A DNA stretch of 54,450 bases from an uncultured bacterium (GCA_902790465.1 CADASF010000020.1:1-54450); one strand, 5' to 3'; shown: positions 27,909 to 37,172, counted from the stretch's first letter. A program made the numbers and translations. Notes: generated from the letters alone by a model not told the origin.

Positions 27909-28259
27909 CTAATTTTTTACATTATCAGATTTTTTGAACTCAGCAAAACGCTCTCTTGTCTTACTTATACCATCTTCAATATTCTTTTTACTATCTTCAA
28001 TAACTTTTTTGCCCTGTTCAACAGCATCATTTATTGCCTTTTTGCCTTGTTCAACAGCATCATTTATTGCTTTTGGAGCATTTTCAGCAAATTCTTTTAC
28101 TTTTACTTCTGCATCCTTATAAAACTTCTCGCCAGTTTCTTTAAGTTGTGCACGAGTTTCTTCTCCTGACTGAGGAGCAAAAAGAAGTGCCAAAACAGCA
28201 CCTACTGTAGCACCACAAAGCATGCCACACATAAAACTTAGACCTGATTTATTATCCAT
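27909..28259 (-). CDS. YtxH-like small membrane protein
   Basis: 116 residues from the ATG at 28259, which has AAGGAG 8 nt upstream; the upstream in-frame ATG at 28295 has no such site. An N-terminal hydrophobic Gly/Ala helix (about 5-25) ends in LLFAPQSGEETR, the signature of YtxH/general stress proteins. A long charged helix follows, containing a perfect internal repeat INDAVEQGKK twice (33-bp direct repeat). Role unknown, often stress-related; the neighbouring STAS gene supports a stress-regulon setting. Confidence 0.8.
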   Translation of the reverse strand: MDNKSGLSFMCGMLCGATVGAVLALLFAPQSGEETRAQLKETGEKFYKDAEVKVKEFAENAPKAINDAVEQGKKAINDAVEQGKKVIEDSKKNIEDGISKTRERFAEFKKSDNVKN

Positions 28260-28322
28260 GACCAAATCTCCTTTTAAAAAATATTGGTTATTCATTACTT
28301 ACAAAAAAATAGCATTTATATA

Positions 28323-28351
28323 AAAATAGCACAAATTTACAAATTATGCAA
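28323..28351 (-). promoter_or_regulatory. Promoter before the YtxH-STAS-glycosidase genes
   Basis: On the minus strand, TTGCAT (28351-28346) and TATTTT (28328-28323) are separated by 17 nt. Confidence 0.5.
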
Positions 28352-28374
28352 TAGTTTTTATAAAAAACATACCA

Positions 28375-29241
28375 TTATAATCCAAATACATTTGTATCTT
28401 CTTCTTCAATAGCTCCTTCAACAGCTGATTCAACAACTTTAGGATCATTTACAGGAATTAAAATAGAAGAAAGCCAACTTGTAGAATTGACAGCCCATCT
28501 AATAAGAGCTGAATCAAGAGATAATTTCTTTCTACCAGCAATTCTACGAGCAAGTTCCTCATTTTTTAAACTATCTTCTAATGTGCCAACAACTATAACA
28601 CCTTTTCCAAGCTGTCCACATAAGTCAATATAATTTTTTATCTCATTAAAATTACTTGTATTATAATCAAAAACTATAAAATCATAATCACATCTTTTAA
28701 TGACATATTTCAAAAGTTTTGAAATAGACTCTTTTTCAGTCTTTTTAACATGTGCACCTATATATTTGACTTTACCTTGTTTTCTAAGTTTATAAAAAGC
28801 ATTAAAAATATCATTTTTTTGTAAATATCTAGTCTCTTTTATATCATCGACAATAACACAATCAATAAAATCAACACTCAAATTTTTTAAACTTGAAGAA
28901 AATTGTCTAATATAAGAATCTTCAGAAGCATTTAAATCCAATTTCCAATGTGTTGTTAAAAGACATCTCTCTCTATATGCTGGAGTTAAATTTTCAGCTA
29001 CAAACTTTTCACTTCCATCAACAAATGGAGAAGAATTTATAAAAGTTGCTCCCTCTCTAAGGGCTTTTTTAAATGCGGACTTATCATTTAATTCATAAGT
29101 TCCTATATTAATTCCTAATATACCAACTTTTTTGCCTGTATTTCCCAATCTCCGCATAATCATCTCATCTGCAGACAAAATGCCATTTGAAATAATAATC
29201 ATCAATAAAGACAAAAATAAAACTTTTGTTAAAGATTTCAC
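28375..29241 (-). CDS. Exported aldo/keto reductase-fold protein with degenerate active site
   Basis: 288 residues with a clear signal peptide (1-23), which is unusual for this cytoplasmic enzyme family. After it comes a typical AKR barrel start (RRLGNTGKKVGILGINIGTYE). The catalytic tetrad seems to be missing: the usual D-x-x-x-x-Y segment reads FINSSPFVDGSE, and the usual His strand reads DCVIVDD. The C-terminal region keeps the AKR pattern (ALIRWAVNS, ILIPV). It is probably a non-enzymatic periplasmic derivative. The start is GTG with GGAG 11 nt upstream. Last gene of a long operon, 23 nt after the GerMN lipoprotein. Confidence 0.7.
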   Translation of the reverse strand: MKSLTKVLFLSLLMIIISNGILSADEMIMRRLGNTGKKVGILGINIGTYELNDKSAFKKALREGATFINSSPFVDGSEKFVAENLTPAYRERCLLTTHWKLDLNASEDSYIRQFSSSLKNLSVDFIDCVIVDDIKETRYLQKNDIFNAFYKLRKQGKVKYIGAHVKKTEKESISKLLKYVIKRCDYDFIVFDYNTSNFNEIKNYIDLCGQLGKGVIVVGTLEDSLKNEELARRIAGRKKLSLDSALIRWAVNSTSWLSSILIPVNDPKVVESAVEGAIEEEDTNVFGL

Positions 29242-29264
29242 TTTTCCAATTCTCCAAATTATAT

Positions 29265-29900
29265 TTAAGGCTGAAGTGCCTGTTCTTCCGAACCATCAAC
29301 AGATATAGCAATTTCAATATCTTTATTAGGATATATACTTCTCAAAGTATTCTCAATTTGTGATCTTCTCTGAGTCATATCAAAACTTCCACCACCAGAA
29401 TTGAGGTTTTTAGAAAAGTCTGCTATAACTTTATTATCTTTAAATTTCACATAATTAACAGAAGTATTTGACGGAATAGATGTATAAAAACCTTTTTCTT
29501 TTTCATTATCTTTAGGTCCTGAAATTAACATTTCAAGTGCTTTTTTAGCAACATCTTCTCTATTGTCTGCAGAAATTTTAACTTCTGAAGGATATGTATT
29601 TTCTGGATTTACTCCATCTGGGTCTTCTTTAGTGCTTGCATAATAAACAGAAACTACTAATTCTTTTGAAAGACTTACATTTTTTACAGGAGTTGTTTCC
29701 TTAGTATCTGCTTTTGGAGTAGTTGTATTAATATTAGTTGCAACTTCTTTTGTATCTTCAACCTTTATTTCTGTTGTTTTTTTAGGTTCAACTTGTTTTT
29801 TATCTTTATCTGCTGTCCCCAAACAACCTGTTAAAAAAATTGTTACGCAAATCAATAAAAGAAGAGAAAGAATATTTATATTAAAAATTTTTTTATTCAT
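29265..29900 (-). CDS. GerMN-domain lipoprotein
   Basis: 211 residues. The lipoprotein signal ends in FLTGC (Cys about 26). A Lys/Thr-rich linker (about 30-75) precedes a GerMN domain (about 80-205: VSVYYAS, then a helix with KALEMLISGP, then VKFKDNKVIADFSKNL and IENTLRSIYP). GerMN domains are found in spore germination protein GerM and in many non-spore envelope lipoproteins, so this says envelope-associated, not spore-forming. Two nt after the upstream membrane-protein gene, hence coupled. Confidence 0.85.
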   Translation of the reverse strand: MNKKIFNINILSLLLLICVTIFLTGCLGTADKDKKQVEPKKTTEIKVEDTKEVATNINTTTPKADTKETTPVKNVSLSKELVVSVYYASTKEDPDGVNPENTYPSEVKISADNREDVAKKALEMLISGPKDNEKEKGFYTSIPSNTSVNYVKFKDNKVIADFSKNLNSGGGSFDMTQRRSQIENTLRSIYPNKDIEIAISVDGSEEQALQP

Positions 29901-29902
29901 AA

Positions 29903-30427
29903 TTATTTAGTCCATTTTATTTCATTTTGGCTATCAATAACAGCCTTCATATTTTTTCTTATGAAATTTTCAAGAAATTTTACATTTTCAAGATTGTCGT
30001 AAAAGAAAAATACTCCACTTTTATATTTTAAAGTATATTTAGTCAAATTCCACAAAATACAAAATTTAATAGTAGAAGATGACAAATTCTCCATATCTTC
30101 CCATTTTATATTTGATTTTAATCCTTCAGTTTCAGTTTCAAGTCCCCAGCTATGTGCAACAACTGGTTCACTGTCAAAAATAGATTTCATTTTTTTGTAT
30201 TCAGTCCAAACATAAAAAGCTAAACCACCAAAAACTAAAAAGGAGGATAAAGCAATAATCATAGGAATTGTTGTTCCCAATGATGTAATAACAAATATAA
30301 AACTAACTAAAGCAATAAGAGAAAACAACCAAGCTCCCCAGTTTATATATTTAATCATCTTCTTATTATCATCAAGTTCATAAGAATAATAAGTTTTTAC
30401 ATCTTGCTTACCATCTGGTTTGTTCAT
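29903..30427 (-). CDS. Two-helix membrane protein, possibly PH-like
   Basis: 174 residues with two adjacent transmembrane helices (about 29-50 and 52-75). A soluble C-terminal domain of about 95 residues has strand-rich, aromatic segments (SNIKWEDMENLSSSTIKF, YTLKYKSGVFFFYDNLENV) and resembles YcxB-like or bacterial PH domains. The family assignment is tentative. GAGAGG lies 10 nt before the ATG. Part of the 28375-37172 operon. Confidence 0.65.
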   Translation of the reverse strand: MNKPDGKQDVKTYYSYELDDNKKMIKYINWGAWLFSLIALVSFIFVITSLGTTIPMIIALSSFLVFGGLAFYVWTEYKKMKSIFDSEPVVAHSWGLETETEGLKSNIKWEDMENLSSSTIKFCILWNLTKYTLKYKSGVFFFYDNLENVKFLENFIRKNMKAVIDSQNEIKWTK

Positions 30428-30449
30428 ATTTTTTTAACCTCTCAACAAA

Positions 30450-31523
30450 TTATTTTGAAAAATTATTATATATAATCTTTGAAATATCAGCAATAGTTTT
30501 TGTAGCTTCTGAAGAATTCCCTTGTTTTATTCTTCTTATAAAAACGACCAATACTCCATGAGAATTATCTGAAAATTTTACAATACCTGCATCATTTACA
30601 CAACCTGCAATAGTTCCAGTTTTATGCCAAACTTTAGTACCATTTGGAAGTTTACCAGGTATTCTTGAATTGTATTTACAAGACCCCATATACGCAAGAG
30701 CTTTATTTGTCATAGATTTACTCAAAAGCTCACCTTTATATAGCTTTGCAAGAAGTAAGGAAAACTCCTTCGGTGTAGATAAATTGTCAAGAGCTTCAGC
30801 AACAACGACATCTGTTTCATAACTACCTGTATTTTCTGAGTTGTCTTCTATTTTTTGGAACTCTGCCAATGTCAAATCACTATTTTCTTCAATAACATCT
30901 TGTATTGCAGAAAATCTCTCAGATTTACTCATATTTTTCCAAACAGATGCAATCTTTAAAGAGTTATAATTTCTAAATTTGCTATATTCTCCCAAAGACA
31001 AAAGCCATGAAGGACGATTTGCTATATATATATCACTATCAGTCAGACCAATATTTCTCATTAAGTCATTACAAGCATCATATCCTATATAATTCCAAAG
31101 CATATCTGAGGCAGTATTATCACTCACAGAAATCATTTTATACATCAGATCTGAAACAGTAAATGACTGTCCCAATGAAGAAAATTGAATATCACCACTT
31201 CCAACACACTGATCATTTCTCTTTAAAATTAATTTATCAGATAATGACAATTTTCCTTTATCAATATTTTGAAGAACGCAAATCATAATAGGAACTTTAA
31301 ATACACTTGCAAGAGGAAAATTTTCATTTGGTTTTATATAAAAACTTTTTCCTGTCTCAATATGATAAAAACCAACTCCAACATCCATTTTATTTGATTT
31401 AGAAGAAACATAATTTTTGACTGATTTAAATGTATTGTCAGTCAATTCTTCATAATCTTTTGAAAAACATATAGATGTAAGCAGTAATGAAAATGAAAAT
31501 AAAATAAACAAAAATTTCTTCAT
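30450..31523 (-). CDS. Exported class A beta-lactamase-like serine hydrolase
   Basis: 357 residues with a signal peptide (1-21). Penicillin-recognising motifs are in order: Ser73-Val-Phe-Lys76 in LASVFKVPI, Ser134-Asp-Asn136 in ISVSDNTASD, and Lys301-Thr-Gly303 in WHKTGTIAGCVN. An omega-loop Glu-x-x-Leu-Asn motif is not obvious, and an extra stretch of about 60 residues (about 165-235) fills that region. It could be a D,D-peptidase-like or unusual beta-lactamase; resistance cannot be concluded. It sits in an envelope operon next to LolA-like and HtrA genes, not in a resistance or mobile context. Five nt after the LolA-like gene's stop, no clear RBS, so probably translationally coupled. Confidence 0.8.
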   Translation of the reverse strand: MKKFLFILFSFSLLLTSICFSKDYEELTDNTFKSVKNYVSSKSNKMDVGVGFYHIETGKSFYIKPNENFPLASVFKVPIMICVLQNIDKGKLSLSDKLILKRNDQCVGSGDIQFSSLGQSFTVSDLMYKMISVSDNTASDMLWNYIGYDACNDLMRNIGLTDSDIYIANRPSWLLSLGEYSKFRNYNSLKIASVWKNMSKSERFSAIQDVIEENSDLTLAEFQKIEDNSENTGSYETDVVVAEALDNLSTPKEFSLLLAKLYKGELLSKSMTNKALAYMGSCKYNSRIPGKLPNGTKVWHKTGTIAGCVNDAGIVKFSDNSHGVLVVFIRRIKQGNSSEATKTIADISKIIYNNFSK

Positions 31524-31528
31524 AATAA

Positions 31529-32281
31529 CTATTTCAAAAATTTCTCCATTGGAGTAAATAGATCATCATTTATATCTGTATTTATCACAAGGGCTTTATA
31601 AACTATTAATTCAGTGAGAGTACCATTTGTATATTTTTCCAACTTCATTGGAATATATCTTCCATCTTTTGTCATTCCAATTTCTTTATATACGACTGTT
31701 TTCTTTACCTTATCTTTTCCTTTTTGAGACTCCAATTCCAATTTTAAAGGAACTAATCGTTTTGGATCGACCCAAACAGTTTTTTCAGAACTTCCATTTT
31801 TTATACTAATCTTAGCTGTCTTTACTCCGTCAATAACCTCTGTTCCTACAATACTATATGTATTAGCAGCATCTTGAGGATATTGCATAACCCCAAACAA
31901 CATATTTAAAGGAGCACTTGGTATGTCCAATTTTTTCTTGACAGGATATTGACCTGTTGAAAGATAGTGAAAAGCATGTGTTCCATCTCTAATAATTGTC
32001 ATCTGTCGCCCATCAAGCTGACCACCTGGATCAGAAATAACAACATCTATTCTTATTCTGCAATTCTTTTTAAAATAAATTTTATCTTTACTTGAAAGAG
32101 ACATTTTTCCAGTAGAACCATCTGCAGACATCTCCTCAAGTTCGATGACAGCATCTTGTACAGGCATTTGACCAGAAGGACAGTAAAGTCTATCTAAAAT
32201 CTTCTTAGCATTATTTTGTGCTAAAACAGGAACAGTAAAAAGAAATACAAGAGATATAGCCAATAAAAATTTAATCTTCAC
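31529..32281 (-). CDS. Exported LolA-like outer-membrane lipoprotein-sorting protein
   Basis: 250 residues. A signal peptide (1-21, cleavage at VLA-Q) is followed by a fold-wide pattern of LolA/YdhA-like proteins: KILDRLYCPSG, strands around KIYFKKNCRIRIDVVI, GTHAFHYLSTGQ, VWVDPKRLVPLKLELE and a late YIPMKLEKYTNG. Such proteins bind lipid or lipoprotein acyl chains in the periplasm. The start is GTG, with AAGGAGG 7 nt upstream. Between htrA and the beta-lactamase-like gene. Confidence 0.75.
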   Translation of the reverse strand: MKIKFLLAISLVFLFTVPVLAQNNAKKILDRLYCPSGQMPVQDAVIELEEMSADGSTGKMSLSSKDKIYFKKNCRIRIDVVISDPGGQLDGRQMTIIRDGTHAFHYLSTGQYPVKKKLDIPSAPLNMLFGVMQYPQDAANTYSIVGTEVIDGVKTAKISIKNGSSEKTVWVDPKRLVPLKLELESQKGKDKVKKTVVYKEIGMTKDGRYIPMKLEKYTNGTLTELIVYKALVINTDINDDLFTPMEKFLK

Positions 32282-32309
32282 AATTTACCTCCTTCTAAAT
32301 ATCCAATGT

Positions 32310-33431
32310 CTAATTTCCTGCTGTTGTAACAGAAATATTTATTATTTCCCCATTTCTCCAAACATCAAGAGATATTACATCACCTGGTTTAGAATTCCTT
32401 ATTATTCTTCTCAAATCCTCACTTGATGATAGAGTTTTTCCATCTGCTTTTAATATTATATCATTAGGTCTTATATCCGCATCTTCTGCAGGACTCCCCT
32501 TAGATACTCCTATAACAACAACACCTTTTGGTTCGCCATCATATCTCAAATAATATGCAAGGTGTTTATTTAAATCTTGAATTGAAGTTCCTATATAAGG
32601 TCTTATAACTCTGCCACTTTCATTTAATTGATTTACAATATTTTTAACTGTATTTATAGGAATCGAAAAACCTATGCCTTGGGCATAAGGAATAATTGCT
32701 GTATTTATTCCTATGACTTCACCTTTTAAATTAACTAAAGGACCACCTGAATTTCCTGGATTAATTGCTGCATCTGTCTGAAGAAGGTCTTGAAAATCTT
32801 TACTTTGATCTGAAAGATTTCTTCCTCTTGCACTTATAACACCATAAGTTACACTTTGTTGAAAATGATAAGGACTTCCTACAGCAATTACAGGCTCACC
32901 TATTTTCAATTTATCAGAATCACCTAAAACTGCAGGTTTTATCTCAGAATCCGTTTTATCTGTTTTTATCTGTATTAAAGCAATATCAGAAACAGGATCA
33001 GAGCCTTTTATAACTGCGGGATATGATTCGTCATTTTGAAAAGTTACAGTTATCTCTGTTGCTCCATGTATAACATGTTCATTTGTCAAAATAAGCCCTG
33101 ATTTATCAATTACAACTCCTGAACCACTGCCTTTTTGTGGAACAACTTGACTTCTATAAGCAGGAATTCCAAATATATTTGCAACAGGACGATTAACCTT
33201 AGTAAAACTTTTAGTATCAATATAAACAACAGAAGGCATAATTTTTTCTGTTGCTTCTGGAATAGACGAAGAATTTATAACAATAGGTGTAATATCTTTT
33301 TTATTTTCTTTAACTTCAACATTATTATTTTTTGTAAAAACAGATGGATTTACAAAAAATAACACAATAGAAAAAATAATACAACCAACAACTGCACCAA
33401 TTACTGATGTATAAATATATTTAATATCCAT
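32310..33431 (-). CDS. htrA: Membrane-anchored HtrA/DegS-type serine protease
   Basis: 373 residues. One N-terminal transmembrane helix (about 7-28) and a linker lead to a trypsin-like domain with His in LTNEHVIHG (about 117), Asp in VSDIALIQIK (about 147) and Ser in NPGNSGGPLV (about 227). One PDZ domain (about 275-370) has the usual SPAEDADIRPNDIILKADG wording. Protein quality control or regulated proteolysis at the envelope. One PDZ plus an anchor matches the DegS/HtrA-2 layout. It is 18 nt downstream of the GGDEF-like gene. Confidence 0.92.
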   Translation of the reverse strand: MDIKYIYTSVIGAVVGCIIFSIVLFFVNPSVFTKNNNVEVKENKKDITPIVINSSSIPEATEKIMPSVVYIDTKSFTKVNRPVANIFGIPAYRSQVVPQKGSGSGVVIDKSGLILTNEHVIHGATEITVTFQNDESYPAVIKGSDPVSDIALIQIKTDKTDSEIKPAVLGDSDKLKIGEPVIAVGSPYHFQQSVTYGVISARGRNLSDQSKDFQDLLQTDAAINPGNSGGPLVNLKGEVIGINTAIIPYAQGIGFSIPINTVKNIVNQLNESGRVIRPYIGTSIQDLNKHLAYYLRYDGEPKGVVVIGVSKGSPAEDADIRPNDIILKADGKTLSSSEDLRRIIRNSKPGDVISLDVWRNGEIINISVTTAGN

Positions 33432-33449
33432 TTAATTAAAACTCAAAAA

Positions 33450-36080
33450 TTATTCCTTATTTTTTTTAGAATTTAATTGACGACTATATTTTAATTTTAA
33501 ATCTTTATAAGTTTCTTCATTTATTTCACCAAGTAAATAACGATCTTCTATAGATTCAAGCAATTTACTTATCTTCTTAATTTCTAAGTCGTCATTATTT
33601 ACTTTTTCTTCTACTTTTTCTTTTTTATCTTTTTTATCTTCAGTGTCCCTGAAAGTCTTATATACTTTTTGGCTTTCTTCATTTAACTTTTGAGGAACAG
33701 TTGAGAAATTATCTGCAACTGAATCAGACTCATGATGCATCATTTCTTTCAAAGTTATTACTTGATGTCCCCCACTATTCATTGCAAAAACAACTGCATT
33801 CTCAATGAGGTCTTGAAATTCCTTAACATCAGAAGAAAATGCTGGAAATGTACCAACAATAATTGAAGAACTGACCAATTCTGTTTGATATGTAAAACGA
33901 ATTTCTAATATTTTACCTTGAATCATAAAAGCCTTTGAATAAGCCTCATCAAAAGAAACACCATTCATAATAACAGAAAATTCACACTCAGAAAGAACAC
34001 AAATAAAGCAATCTGTTGGAAATACTCTATTAATCAATTCAATGATTTTGCTCTTCATTGTAATAACATATCTTTCACCAAAGTGACTTTCAAGATTTTG
34101 ATAATTATCTATAATAATTCTCAAAACAGAAAATTGAGTGTTATTCTTTTTACATTCTTCTGCTAATTCCAATATTTTTTTTCTACGGAACTCAATATTA
34201 TATAAACCTGTAACTGGATCTATATAAGGATTATTTACATTCTCATTATTTACAGATACTTGTTGGTAATTAATCTGCTCTGAATTCATTGGATTATTTT
34301 GATATCTTTGATCCTGATACTGTTGTGGATAAGGAGTTTGATTCAAACTCAAACGACCTGAATTCATTGGGTTATTTTGATATCCTTGATCCTGATACTG
34401 TTGTGGATAAGGAGTTTGATTCAAACTCAAACGACCTGAATTCATTGGATTATTTTGATACCCTTGGTCTTGATACTGTTGTGGATAAGGAGTTTGATTC
34501 AAACTCAAACGACCTGAATTCATTGGATTATTTTGATATCCTTGATCTTGATACTGTTGTGGATAAGGAGTTTGATTCAAACTCAAACGACCTGAATTCA
34601 TTGGATTATTTTGATATCCTTGGTCTTGATACTGTTGTGGATAAGGAGTTTGATTTCCCCCCAACTGTCCAAAATTCATAGAATTACCTTGATATCCGTC
34701 TCCCATATACTGCTGTTGATAAGAATTTTGTTGCAGACTGTTATCATAGCGATTCTGTGAAAAATCTAAAGATATAGCATTATTTGTTTTTGCATTATCA
34801 TTTTGATTGACACTCTTTTTAGGAATAGACAAATTAGAAAAATCTGAACTAACTTTCAAAACTTTTTGTTTTGGAGTTTCCTTCTTTGGAGTAAAAGAAT
34901 TCTGACGAGCAGATTGAACAAATTGATTTCTCTTAGGAGTTTCAACTTTAGGTTTTTCTACAATTTCAGGTTTCTTTTCAGTTTTCTTTTCTTCTACAGC
35001 ATCGTCAAGCCCTGGAAGATCATAATAATCCTCAAAATAACTTGTACCTGTATCATAAACTTTTGATTGTTTATCCGATTCTAAAATCATTTCAAAACGT
35101 CTTATCTCTGTTGTCAGAGTTAAAACATCTGCAGGATAGAAATAAAATTTATCCTTAAAATAATATACTATTGTTAAAAAATCTTTGTCATTAAATAAAA
35201 TTTCAAAATCTACATTTTGCTTTTTAAATACATCCATAGAATAAGTGGCAATAGTATCGCCCTTGAATCCCTTGACTTCAAAAATACGTTCGGACGAAGC
35301 TCCTACCTTTTCCAACACAACAAATCCTCTTGCAAGATAAAAAACAGAATCATTATTATCTAATGGAATATTAAATGTTTCAAGCTCTGGAGTTATTATC
35401 AATATACCTTTAGAACCATTTGAATCAAGTTTTATAAGGATTGTACCAGTTTTATACATCTCTGTATATGAAATAAAACAATCTGGAATAGATATTGGTT
35501 TGATTTGATTAGAAAGATTTCTCAAATCAAATCTTTTTATTTCAAGCTTCACAGAATTAGATGCATCTCTTGGTAAAATAATGAATGAATTTGCAAAATC
35601 TTTCGAAACATTCCAAAATACTTGACTTGAAAACTTATTTATAACAGTAAATTTATTTACAACAGTTTGTCTTTTAGAATCAAGTTCAAAAAGAATTAAC
35701 TCATATTCAAGTTGAGATTTATCATTTAAAGTCTGTTTAGCTCCAAATAATGAAAAGCCTTTCTTCAATTCATATTTTAAAAACATGCAACGAAGTCCAT
35801 CATCTGAGAACTTAACATATTTACCATTAGATTTAACCAAATTATCATAAGGAAAATCTGTTATTGGTTCCATTCTTGAATTACCAGATCTCACTATATA
35901 ACACAACTTATCAGAATGTATAACAACATTACCATTATTGAAAACATCAGCGGATGTTACATTAATATCATTAATATCGTTTTCCCATACAAGGATATCT
36001 TCTTTCATCAAAGACAATTTTGTATCTCTTCTGACCAAACAATATTTGGCATTATTGCTACCCCAAAAACAGTAACTCAT
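33450..36080 (-). CDS. Degenerate GGDEF protein with Gln/Asn/Tyr repeats and SHOCT-like C-terminus
   Basis: 876 residues, no membrane segment. Residues 1-340 are strand-rich and read like a WD/beta-propeller-type domain. A charged linker is followed by five near-identical 26-residue Gln/Asn/Pro/Tyr repeats (about 475-605). A GGDEF-like domain (about 625-790) begins with the canonical DPVTGLYN but has SECEF where GGDEF is expected, so cyclase activity is doubtful; it may bind nucleotide or c-di-GMP, or act as a scaffold. The last 45 residues (RYLLGEINEETYKDLK) match the SHOCT oligomerisation motif. GAGAGG precedes the ATG. Second gene of the eight-gene operon. Confidence 0.75.
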   Translation of the reverse strand: MSYCFWGSNNAKYCLVRRDTKLSLMKEDILVWENDINDINVTSADVFNNGNVVIHSDKLCYIVRSGNSRMEPITDFPYDNLVKSNGKYVKFSDDGLRCMFLKYELKKGFSLFGAKQTLNDKSQLEYELILFELDSKRQTVVNKFTVINKFSSQVFWNVSKDFANSFIILPRDASNSVKLEIKRFDLRNLSNQIKPISIPDCFISYTEMYKTGTILIKLDSNGSKGILIITPELETFNIPLDNNDSVFYLARGFVVLEKVGASSERIFEVKGFKGDTIATYSMDVFKKQNVDFEILFNDKDFLTIVYYFKDKFYFYPADVLTLTTEIRRFEMILESDKQSKVYDTGTSYFEDYYDLPGLDDAVEEKKTEKKPEIVEKPKVETPKRNQFVQSARQNSFTPKKETPKQKVLKVSSDFSNLSIPKKSVNQNDNAKTNNAISLDFSQNRYDNSLQQNSYQQQYMGDGYQGNSMNFGQLGGNQTPYPQQYQDQGYQNNPMNSGRLSLNQTPYPQQYQDQGYQNNPMNSGRLSLNQTPYPQQYQDQGYQNNPMNSGRLSLNQTPYPQQYQDQGYQNNPMNSGRLSLNQTPYPQQYQDQRYQNNPMNSEQINYQQVSVNNENVNNPYIDPVTGLYNIEFRRKKILELAEECKKNNTQFSVLRIIIDNYQNLESHFGERYVITMKSKIIELINRVFPTDCFICVLSECEFSVIMNGVSFDEAYSKAFMIQGKILEIRFTYQTELVSSSIIVGTFPAFSSDVKEFQDLIENAVVFAMNSGGHQVITLKEMMHHESDSVADNFSTVPQKLNEESQKVYKTFRDTEDKKDKKEKVEEKVNNDDLEIKKISKLLESIEDRYLLGEINEETYKDLKLKYSRQLNSKKNKE
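34275..34668 (-). repeat. Five 78-bp tandem repeats within the GGDEF-like gene
   Basis: Each 78-bp unit encodes 26 residues of the type NQTPYPQQYQDQGYQNNPMN plus a short GRLSL end. Units differ at few positions, including cct-tgatcc versus cct-tggtct. Upstream and downstream units are degenerate. Confidence 0.95.
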
Positions 36081-36110
36081 ATTTATCCTCTCAAAAACAA
36101 TAATAAATAA

Positions 36111-37172
36111 TTATCTTGATAAACTCTGCTCTGATATTTTACAAACTAAAACATCAGTAATTTCAGAACCACAAGTAAAATTTCTTATTTTATTAAAAAA
36201 GCTATTAGATAATTTCTTATCTGACATTGCCTGTGCCAATTTTCCTCTAAACATAAATTCAGTAATAGAAGAAAAATGAGCAATATCCTTTGATTTTATA
36301 GATTTTTCACATATCTTTTTCAAATCTTCATTATTTAAAGAATCTTTACAAAAATATATTGCAAATATATTAGATCTCAAATCATCTGTCCTTATTTTTA
36401 AAATATATTCTTGTAGAGGTTCTATAGCATAAGTTCTATACTTATTATATCCATTATCTATAATATCACTCAATGTAATCCATTCATCAAGATCAAAGCC
36501 ATATTTCAGAGAAGTTTTCAAGGCTTTTTGAGCCTGAACTGGACTACTTAAAAAAAACATACACTTTGCTTTTTCGACATAGAGATTAGCTTTATCAGAA
36601 ATCTGATTTTTTATCAATTCCTCTAAAATATCACTTGCTTTCTTAAAATCTTTTTTAGAATAAGCCTTACGATAATCTGCCCTCAAATCCATTATATTTT
36701 GCATATTGCCATTTTCATAATTATATTTTACTGGATATATATCAACATTATAATTATAATAAGATAGATTTGAAACATCTTGTGGCAAATTTTCTATGTC
36801 CCCATGATTAAGACCTGAACAATACAAATAAAATTCTCTTTTATCTTTGGACAATTTATAAGAATGAGAATATGTATCAGTCTTTGTTTCAGGACAAAGC
36901 ATTTTTTCTTTATAATATTTAGGAGAAAGTTCTTTTAAAGAATCAGGATAAATTCCTCCCCTATGTATAGCATATCTTGAAAGAGCATAATCTATTTTTG
37001 CTTGCTTACTATAACAGTCATTATATGTAGCTTCATCTTGTAAAACATCTATATAATTTTTTTGTCCAATATAAACTAAATATGAGACAAAAATTACAAA
37101 ACAAAAAGTTATAAACCAAACAAGACTTGAATATGTTAGAGATTTTATCTTTTTTAAAATATTCTTTATCAT
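36111..37172 (-). CDS. Membrane protein with pseudopilin-like and TPR-like parts
   Basis: 353 residues. One N-terminal transmembrane helix (about 15-35) lacks the prepilin leader and Glu5. Residues 55-125 resemble the globular part of GspG-type pseudopilins: YALSRYAIHRGGIYPDSLKEL, CPETK, then YKLSKDKREFYLYCSGLNHG. From about 165 onward the protein is helical with TPR-like pairs (KASDILEELI, AQKALKTSLKYG). No ribosome site is visible before the ATG. It is the first gene of the long minus-strand operon, downstream of the tRNA-Thr genes; no separate promoter is clear, so read-through from the tRNA promoter is possible. Confidence 0.6.
   Translation of the reverse strand: MIKNILKKIKSLTYSSLVWFITFCFVIFVSYLVYIGQKNYIDVLQDEATYNDCYSKQAKIDYALSRYAIHRGGIYPDSLKELSPKYYKEKMLCPETKTDTYSHSYKLSKDKREFYLYCSGLNHGDIENLPQDVSNLSYYNYNVDIYPVKYNYENGNMQNIMDLRADYRKAYSKKDFKKASDILEELIKNQISDKANLYVEKAKCMFFLSSPVQAQKALKTSLKYGFDLDEWITLSDIIDNGYNKYRTYAIEPLQEYILKIRTDDLRSNIFAIYFCKDSLNNEDLKKICEKSIKSKDIAHFSSITEFMFRGKLAQAMSDKKLSNSFFNKIRNFTCGSEITDVLVCKISEQSLSR

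Noticed and set aside
29265-29900. Sign of sporulation from the GerMN lipoprotein and STAS protein
   Set aside because: Both domains are widespread in non-sporulating bacteria, and nothing else spore-related is in the window.
30450-31523. Antibiotic-resistance beta-lactamase
   Set aside because: SxxK, SDN and KTG are present, but the omega-loop Glu is not evident and the context is an envelope operon. Penicillin-recognising hydrolases of unknown role look the same, so resistance is not claimed.
34289-34681. Plus-strand frame with repeated Asp-rich units
   Set aside because: Antisense shadow of the 78-bp repeats in the GGDEF-like gene.
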